Positions 59,137-64,000 of a stretch of DNA of 64,000 nucleotides are shown here, piece after piece; within the stretch, counting starts at the first letter, position 1; every line of letters starts with the position of its first letter. Below the pieces are notes generated by a model, which saw nothing but the letters and a program-made list of their open reading frames with translations, made no database searches and was not told the origin of the DNA. The position numbers and the translations under genes are program-made. Source of the stretch: Microbacterium sp. TPD7012 (GTDB taxonomy: Bacteria > Actinomycetota > Actinomycetes > Actinomycetales > Microbacteriaceae). The stretch is taken from positions 62,399-126,398 of the forward strand of contig NZ_QDFV01000004.1 in assembly GCF_003075395.1 (NCBI RefSeq), in the 5' to 3' direction.

Positions 59137-59720
59137 GGCGTCCCCAGACGCGGGGCTTCGATCTCGACGCTCGGCGCCGTCGACGCCTGGTCGAGGTCGA
59201 CCCGGAAGGCGATCACGTCATCGAGCTCCGGCGTCGGATAGCGCCCGCTGAGCCGCAGCTCGCCGACGCCCGAGCGCAGCTCGTCGGGCAGCTCGAACGC
59301 CAGCATCCCCACCGTGTCCGTCCCTACGCGCAGATCCGTGGCGACGAGGGTCGCCGGCGGCCGTTCGCTCGCCTGGAACACCCGCCCGTCGATCAGCAGA
59401 CTGGCCACGCCGATCGCGGCATCGACCTCGGTCGTCGGAGCGGAGACGGCGAGCTCGACGACGAGCCAGTTCCCCTCGGCCTCCCATTCCTCATCCGTCA
59501 TCGTCACCTGCTCGGTGCGGGTGACGTCGACCACGACGGCGGCGAGCGTGCGAGACGTTGCCGGGCCGCCGTCGGCGGCACCGCGCACGACGAACGGATC
59601 GAGCAGCGCCTGCTCGGGCGGAGTGGCGGCTGTCACGACGCCGGCCACGAGGACGAGGACGGCACCGATGACCCAGGGGAGAGCACGACCCGACGCCCGG
59701 CCCTTCGCGACGCGCTTCAC
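59133..59720 (-). CDS. Membrane-anchored exported protein (second of operon)
   Basis: A 195-residue protein with a membrane helix (about 14-32) and a beta-rich outside domain (TLAAVVVDVTRTEQV, LLIDGRVFQASER). No Cys, no known family. The GTG start overlaps the preceding stop and its own stop overlaps the next ATG, so the three are translated together. Similar layout to both neighbours suggests a complex. Confidence 0.72.
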   Translation of the reverse strand: MKRVAKGRASGRALPWVIGAVLVLVAGVVTAATPPEQALLDPFVVRGAADGGPATSRTLAAVVVDVTRTEQVTMTDEEWEAEGNWLVVELAVSAPTTEVDAAIGVASLLIDGRVFQASERPPATLVATDLRVGTDTVGMLAFELPDELRSGVGELRLSGRYPTPELDDVIAFRVDLDQASTAPSVEIEAPRLGTP

Positions 59721-60394
59721 GGAGCAGCCGCCAACTCGATCTGCGCGCTGAGCGCGGCCCGCCGCCAGTTGATCGTGGAGGCTGCGAGGATGACCTGACC
59801 GGCCTGCTCCGTCGCGTCGTGGACGTCGAGCCGGGCCGTTCCGTCGGCGAGGGCGCGCACGGTGGCGTCGTCGTCGGCGACCGGCCACGCGATCGTCACC
59901 TCGGCGGGGACGCCCGGCTGCAGGATGACGGCGCGGGGCGAGCCGTCCGCGCGCCACGAGCGCGCCGTGCCGGTCACGGCGACGCCGGAGATCTCGAGCA
60001 TCGGCTCGCGCCCGACGATCATCCGCGAATCGACCCGGTCGGCCGAGCGCTCGACGCCGACCGCCCGGTCGGAGAGGTTCTCCAGCCGCACCGTCACCAC
60101 GAGCAGCGTCTCGCCGGATTCCGCCTCCAGGAACTGGCTCTCGACGGCGTCGGTGAGCTCCGCGTCGAGCACGGAGACGGTGTACAGCGAGGTGCGCGCG
60201 CCGTCGCCGGCGGAGACCTGAGCCGGCGTCCGGGATGCCGGGGCGAGGCCGCCGAAGCCGATGACCCCGGCGAGCAGGGCGACGATCGCGGCGGCGGCGA
60301 TCCAGAACGGCAGCGCGGAGCGGCTCACGACCGTGCGCGCCGCGCCGGCAGCGGCAACCCGCGCACCGGTCGCCACCCCCTGCGTCCTCGTCAC
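59717..60394 (-). CDS. Membrane-anchored exported protein (first of operon)
   Basis: A 225-residue protein with a membrane helix at about residues 30-50 and an outside beta domain (LLVVTVRLENLSDRAVGVER), a pattern typical of DUF4352-like extracellular domains. GTG 60394 starts it. It heads a three-gene operon of proteins with the same topology. No function is known to me. Confidence 0.72.
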   Translation of the reverse strand: MTRTQGVATGARVAAAGAARTVVSRSALPFWIAAAAIVALLAGVIGFGGLAPASRTPAQVSAGDGARTSLYTVSVLDAELTDAVESQFLEAESGETLLVVTVRLENLSDRAVGVERSADRVDSRMIVGREPMLEISGVAVTGTARSWRADGSPRAVILQPGVPAEVTIAWPVADDDATVRALADGTARLDVHDATEQAGQVILAASTINWRRAALSAQIELAAAP

Positions 60395-60437
60395 GACGTC
60401 AGCCTAGCGAGGGCTTCGCCCCGACTGCCGTCCGGTG

Positions 60438-60695
60438 TCAGTCCTCGTCGACGACGCTCATGTCGGGATCCGTGTTCGTCCGGGTGTCCAGCAGCTCGGG
60501 CCCGGCATCATCCGCCGCGGGATCGTCGGCGCCGGAGCCGTCTCGATGGGCACCGCCGTACTGCACGGCATCGGGAGCGGCGGGGTCGTCATGGGTGGCC
60601 GGGTCGTCGGCCGTGAAGACCTTCTCGCCGTCCGGCGCGGCTGCGGCGGCATCGAAGGGGCCGTGGTCCTCGGGGTAGCTCCGGGGGTCGCTCAT
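60438..60695 (-). CDS. Small acidic, disordered protein
   Basis: An 85-residue hydrophilic protein rich in Asp, Ala, Pro and Gly (DDPATHDDPAAP), without hydrophobic core or signal. AGAGAGGATC precedes the ATG, which supports translation. Probably intrinsically disordered; such proteins are common in Microbacteriaceae but have no known function. It sits between the exported-protein operon and the GH114-like gene. Confidence 0.6.
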   Translation of the reverse strand: MSDPRSYPEDHGPFDAAAAAPDGEKVFTADDPATHDDPAAPDAVQYGGAHRDGSGADDPAADDAGPELLDTRTNTDPDMSVVDED

Positions 60696-60781
60696 GAGGG
60701 ATCCTCTCTGGTCGGACCACCAGGATCGCGGTTCCGTCGCGATCCGGCTCTCCCGTTGACAGGCACGCGATCGTCTGGGTG

Positions 60782-61639
60782 TCAGTCCGGGCAGGTCTCG
60801 AACACGTGGCCCTCGTCCGCAGGGGTGAGCAGGTCGCGGTCGCGCAGCACCATCGACGCGGGGGAATCCTCGTCGGCGCACATCTCGGCGAACGTCCGCG
60901 GCAGCTCATCGGAGTACTCGACGTCGATCACGGCATCCCCGTAGACCGCGGTGTACGCGTGGCATTCCTCGTAGGCCGCGCATTCCTCCGCGACGGCGAA
61001 GTCGAATCCCGCCTGCTCGTGCAGCGCGGCGGCATCCTCGGCGGAGTTCTTCTGCCCGGCGGCGAGACCGGCGCGGTGCGCGGCGTCGACGAGAACAGCG
61101 GCGAGCGCCAGGTTGTCCTCGAGGGAGAGCGCCTCGTCCGAGCGCGTGTAGGTGTCGAGATTGTCGAACTCGACCGCGTCGAATCCGGCATCCGCGCAGA
61201 GGTCGATCCAGGGGACGACCTGTGCGGCGATGCGCTCACGATTCTCCAGGGTCGCCGTGTCGAGCAGCGCCTCATCCGGCCAGTCCGGGTCGAACACGAC
61301 GTCGCCGTCGCGGTGCAGCAGCAGATCGGCATCCCAGGCGTCGAGCTCGCCGGGCTGGGTCTGGAAGCCGTTCACGTAGCAGACCGAGTAGATGCCGGGA
61401 GCGGGATCGGCTGCGCGGTCGCGCCCGACGACGGCGACCTCTGCGGCGGGCGCGTAGGCGCCGCCGAGCTGATAGTCGACCATGGCTCCCGCGGGAGGGA
61501 GCGACCAGTCGGTGGGCGGAGCGGATGCCGCGGGGGCGCCGGTCGCGGCGGTGCAGCCCGTGAGTCCGAGCAGGATGCCGACCGCCAGTGCGGCCAGCGC
61601 GGCCCGCGGCGTCCGGGCGGAGGAGGGGCGACGGAGCAC
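60782..61639 (-). CDS. GH114-type endo-alpha-1,4-polygalactosaminidase lipoprotein
   Basis: A 285-residue lipoprotein: lipobox GLTGCT (Cys29), then the family 114 barrel with GIYSVCYVNGFQT, DAVEFDNLDTY (catalytic acids) and LAAGQKNSAED. The family cleaves galactosaminyl polymers in cell-surface or biofilm polysaccharides. GTG 61639 starts it. It is anchored outside the cell. Divergent to an FMN reductase. Confidence 0.83.
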   Translation of the reverse strand: MLRRPSSARTPRAALAALAVGILLGLTGCTAATGAPAASAPPTDWSLPPAGAMVDYQLGGAYAPAAEVAVVGRDRAADPAPGIYSVCYVNGFQTQPGELDAWDADLLLHRDGDVVFDPDWPDEALLDTATLENRERIAAQVVPWIDLCADAGFDAVEFDNLDTYTRSDEALSLEDNLALAAVLVDAAHRAGLAAGQKNSAEDAAALHEQAGFDFAVAEECAAYEECHAYTAVYGDAVIDVEYSDELPRTFAEMCADEDSPASMVLRDRDLLTPADEGHVFETCPD

Positions 61640-61697
61640 TCCAGAAACCTACCGCGCCGATCGGGAATTCTCCGAGGGGAGGCGTCGTTGGCGTTAT

Positions 61698-61709
61698 ATG
61701 CAATTGCAT
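61698..61709. promoter_or_regulatory. Perfect palindrome ATGCAATTGCAT
   Basis: A perfect 12-bp dyad in the promoter region of the FMN reductase, overlapping an in-frame ATG at 61708. TTGCAA-type dyads are bound by MarR/HxlR-like regulators, but none is encoded next to it. Confidence 0.55.
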
Positions 61710-61734
61710 GGACCTTGGAAAGGACCTCTTCGGT

Positions 61735-62301
61735 ATGACCATCTACAACGTCGGCTTCCTCGTCGGCAGCATCTCCTCGACCTCGATCAACCGCCGGCTC
61801 TCGCGCGCCCTGGTGAAGCTCGCGCCGCAGGCCGATCTGACTCTCACCGAGATCCCGATCGCCGACCTCCCGTTCTACTCCGCGGATCACGATGCCGCGA
61901 TCCCGGCCGAGGCGGCCGAGTTCAAGAAGGGCATCGAGGCGTCCGACGCGATCATCCTCGTGACTCCGGAGTACAACCGGTCGGTCCCCGGTGTGCTGAA
62001 GAACGCGCTCGACACCGCGAGCCGTCCGTGGGGGCAGAACAGCTTCGCCGGCAAGCCGTCCGCCGTCATCGGCGGCTCGATCGGACCGATCGGCACGGCC
62101 GTCGCCCAGCAGCAGCTGCGCTCGATCCTGTCGTTCCTCGCCTCGCCCGAGCTCGCGCAGCCCGAGGCGTACATCCACATGCGCGACGGACTGTTCACGG
62201 AGGACGGCGAGGTCACCGATGACTCGACCGTCGAGTTCCTCGTCTCCTGGCTGAAGGCCGTGCACACGCACATCGCGAAGACGCTCAGCCCCGTCACCTG
62301 A
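61735..62301 (+). CDS. NADPH-dependent FMN reductase
   Basis: A 188-residue flavodoxin-fold protein. GSISSTSINRRL near the start binds the FMN phosphate and TPEYNRSVPGVLKNALD binds the flavin ring, both typical of azo/FMN reductases (ChrR/YieF-like). It should reduce quinones or flavins with NADPH. AAAGGA at 61719-61724 favours ATG 61735 over ATG 61708. The palindrome upstream may control it. Confidence 0.9.
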   Translation: MTIYNVGFLVGSISSTSINRRLSRALVKLAPQADLTLTEIPIADLPFYSADHDAAIPAEAAEFKKGIEASDAIILVTPEYNRSVPGVLKNALDTASRPWGQNSFAGKPSAVIGGSIGPIGTAVAQQQLRSILSFLASPELAQPEAYIHMRDGLFTEDGEVTDDSTVEFLVSWLKAVHTHIAKTLSPVT

Positions 62302-62322
62302 CGCGGTCAGCTCGCGGTCGCT

Positions 62323-62407
62323 GTCCCGATCAGCGGTCGCTGTCCCGTTCTGCTGGCCCATCTCGACGAGGAGTCAGCAGAACGGGACGGGGTCAGCTGA
62401 TCGGGAC
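62323..62407. repeat. Nested inverted repeats
   Basis: GTCCCGATCAGC (62323-62334) pairs with GCTGATCGGGAC (62396-62407), and inside GTCCCGTTCTGCTG (62342-62355) pairs perfectly with CAGCAGAACGGGAC (62375-62388). It lies between two converging genes and could act as a bidirectional terminator or be a dispersed repeat. Confidence 0.65.
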
Positions 62408-62413
62408 CGGGCC

Positions 62414-63109
62414 TCAGCTTCCGGCGCCGTACAGCTGCGCGACCTCTTTCGACCCCATGCCCTGGTCGTAGGTCCCGTGCTGCGGCCAGCCTTCCGGCGA
62501 GTCCTCCCACTCCTCCTGCCGACCGTACGGGAGCACGTCGACGAGCGCCTGCAGGTGACTGAAGCGCTCGGTGCCTCGCCCGCTCGTGTGCCAGGTGCGG
62601 TAGACGGTGTCGCCGTCGCGCAGGAACACGTTCACCGCGAACCCGCCGTCCGGCGGCGCATCGACGTCGGAGCCGAACGTGCTGTCGGCGCTCGAGTACC
62701 ACTCCATGCGGTTCCCCACCCGGTCGCGATAGGCGACGGCCTCGTCGATCGGGCCGTTCGTGACGATCACGAAGCGCGCGTCGTAATAGCGGTCGAGGAA
62801 GTCCAGGCGCGTGAACTGCGAGGTGAACCCGGTGCAGCCAGGGCACTGCCACTCGTTGCCGTCGGACCACATGTGGTTGTAGACGATGAGCTGCGACTGC
62901 TCGCCGAAGACGTCGGCGAGCCGCACCGGGCCGTCGGCGCCCATGAGCGTGTAGTCCGGCATCCGCACCATCGGCAGGCGTCGTCGCTGCGCCGCGATGG
63001 CGTCGAGCTCACGGGTGGCGGCCTTCTCGCGCACCCGCAGCGCATCGAGCTCGCGCTGCCAGGTCTCGGCGTCGACGACGGGCGGAAGGGGCGTCTGGGC
63101 AGTGCTCAC
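62414..63109 (-). CDS. DUF899 thioredoxin-like protein
   Basis: A 231-residue protein of the DUF899 family: RRRLPMVRMPDYTLMG, then the CPGC motif (WQCPGCTGF) and FLDRYYDARFVIVTNGP. It has a thioredoxin-like fold with a CxxC. Function is unknown, perhaps a disulfide reductase. GTG 63109 has GGAGGTCACC upstream, so I prefer it to the longer frame from 63172. Confidence 0.85.
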   Translation of the reverse strand: MSTAQTPLPPVVDAETWQRELDALRVREKAATRELDAIAAQRRRLPMVRMPDYTLMGADGPVRLADVFGEQSQLIVYNHMWSDGNEWQCPGCTGFTSQFTRLDFLDRYYDARFVIVTNGPIDEAVAYRDRVGNRMEWYSSADSTFGSDVDAPPDGGFAVNVFLRDGDTVYRTWHTSGRGTERFSHLQALVDVLPYGRQEEWEDSPEGWPQHGTYDQGMGSKEVAQLYGAGS

Positions 63110-63286
63110 GGTGACCTCCGGATGCTGATGAGACGATGCATCCAGTGTGCGCGCGGCCACCGACAGCGTCAACGGAGTTCAGCGCCGACCCACCCCGTTG
63201 TGGACGATCCGGCCTGGAATGTGCGTTCGCAGAGGCCCGGTTCGCCCCGAAGGGGGTGGCTCGGCAGGGCTTTTCCCGGCAGGGCC

Positions 63287-64000
63287 TTACTCGCCGGTGC
63301 TCTGTTCGGCGGTGCGTTGCTCGACCGGGTTCCGACGGATGCCGATCCACGACACGACGCCGCCGAGCACCAGCAGTGACGCGGTGACCCAGGCGGCGTT
63401 GTGGAAGCCGCCGAGGTCGAGCGCCCCGCCGACGATCGTCGACAGCATCGCCACCACGAGCAGGCCCGCGACGCGCGACACCGCGTTGTTCACCGCCGAG
63501 GCGATGCCGGAGTGCTTCTCGTCGATCGCGCCGAGGATCGCCGCGGTCAGCGGAGCGACCGTGAGGGACAGCCCGAGCCCCATCACGATCATCGCCGGGA
63601 GCACCTGCCACCAGTAGTCGAAGTCCGCGCCGACCGTGAGCAGCAGCAGGGCGCCTCCGGCCATCACGATCGGGCCGACCGTCATGAAGATGCGCGGGCC
63701 CCAGCGCCCGGCCCACGCTCCCGCGCGCGAGCTGAGCAGGATCATCAGGATCGTCATGGGGAGGCTGGCGAGACCGGCGGCCGTGGCGCTGAGCCCCGCG
63801 CCCTGCTGCAGGTACACGCCGACGACGAATCCGTTGAGCGAGAGGGCGGCGTAGACGAAGAGCGTCGCCAGGTTCCCCCAGCCGAAGTCGCGCACGCGGA
63901 AGAGCCAGAGCGGCATCAGTGGCGTGGAGGAGGTGCGCTGACGCAGCAGGAACAGGACGAACAGCCCGGCACCGATCAGGGCGGGGAGCCAGATCGCGGG
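63287..64000 (-). CDS. MFS exporter, C-terminal part (cut by window edge)
   Basis: The frame stays open from the right edge to the stop at 63287, giving 237 residues. About six membrane segments follow, with VYLQQGAGLSATAAGLASLP, and VNNAVSRVAGLLVVAM typical of the DHA2 family. It should be a drug or metabolite exporter. The N-terminal half lies beyond the window. Confidence 0.85.
   Translation of the reverse strand, partial: PAIWLPALIGAGLFVLFLLRQRTSSTPLMPLWLFRVRDFGWGNLATLFVYAALSLNGFVVGVYLQQGAGLSATAAGLASLPMTILMILLSSRAGAWAGRWGPRIFMTVGPIVMAGGALLLLTVGADFDYWWQVLPAMIVMGLGLSLTVAPLTAAILGAIDEKHSGIASAVNNAVSRVAGLLVVAMLSTIVGGALDLGGFHNAAWVTASLLVLGGVVSWIGIRRNPVEQRTAEQSTGE

Noticed and set aside
1..64000. 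CRISPR arrays, tRNA or rRNA genes, insertion sequences, prophage
   Set aside because: I saw no spaced repeats, cloverleaf, transposase or phage structural gene.

Overview
The window is high-GC DNA with dense, short-spaced genes, frequent GTG starts, many 4-bp stop/start overlaps (ATGA/GTGA) and TANNNT -10 boxes lying only 6-8 nt before start codons. Together with family markers (DUF7882, DUF6458 and DUF1206 proteins, a DUF222/13E12 HNH nuclease, a ThrE-like exporter, tandem MarR/DHA2 units) this points to an actinobacterium of the Microbacteriaceae, most likely Microbacterium or a close relative; this is inference from gene content. I saw no rRNA, tRNA, CRISPR array, insertion sequence or phage block. 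No stretch longer than about 300 bases lacks a gene. The longest sparse stretch (28935-29215) holds a lacI remnant and a promoter.

Left part (1-28 kb) is mostly core and housekeeping. It contains an SDR/TetR divergent pair, a LysR regulator divergent from the folate-independent methionine synthase pair mesX-mesD, small conserved proteins, an aldo/keto reductase, a TetR with two upstream-type operators, a sugar-efflux MFS, and a GH106-like glycosidase with a MarR. Next come a flavin disulfide oxidoreductase without the usual His-Glu pair, dinB, and a DHA2 exporter with its MarR behind two perfect inverted repeats. A second MarR, a DUF1684 protein, a ThrE-type exporter, a zinc-ribbon putative nuclease, a MerR/GyrI regulator, a DppA-type D-aminopeptidase, an ArsR-phosphatase fusion, and a Ser/Thr kinase operon complete this part.

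The accessory heart is 28.9-54.3 kb, with two interleaved carbohydrate systems. System 1 has a ribose-class ABC importer followed in one operon by an SDR, two zinc-type dehydrogenases, a shikimate-dehydrogenase-like protein, a cupin phosphoglucose-isomerase-like protein and an RpiR regulator (29.2-37.8 kb). It resumes at 46.6-54.3 kb with a glycerol kinase, a third dehydrogenase, a second SDR, a split transketolase, a HAD phosphatase, a second shikimate-dehydrogenase-like protein and a UlaG-like metallohydrolase. Four promoters of these units share pairs of AT-rich GAAA(T)TT-like boxes about 30 bp apart, so I infer one regulon and one undescribed sugar/polyol pathway. System 2 (37.9-46.5 kb) sits inside it: a ThuA-like protein, an aldehyde dehydrogenase, a LacI repressor, a CUT1 ABC importer, a 2-hydroxyacid dehydrogenase and an aldo/keto reductase. 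Four copies of a palindrome close to GGAAAGCGCATTCC lie in the LacI-region promoters. Both ABC operons carry a strong hairpin between the binding-protein gene and the first permease gene.

Right part (54.5-64 kb): a DUF222 HNH nuclease ending in a 13-bp tandem repeat, a haem-oxygenase-like iron enzyme overlapping a CDGSH protein, a multi-pass membrane protein, a three-gene operon of membrane-anchored exported proteins, a GH114-type lipoprotein, an FMN reductase with a perfect 12-bp palindrome in its promoter, a DUF899 protein, and the C-terminal part of an MFS exporter cut by the right edge.
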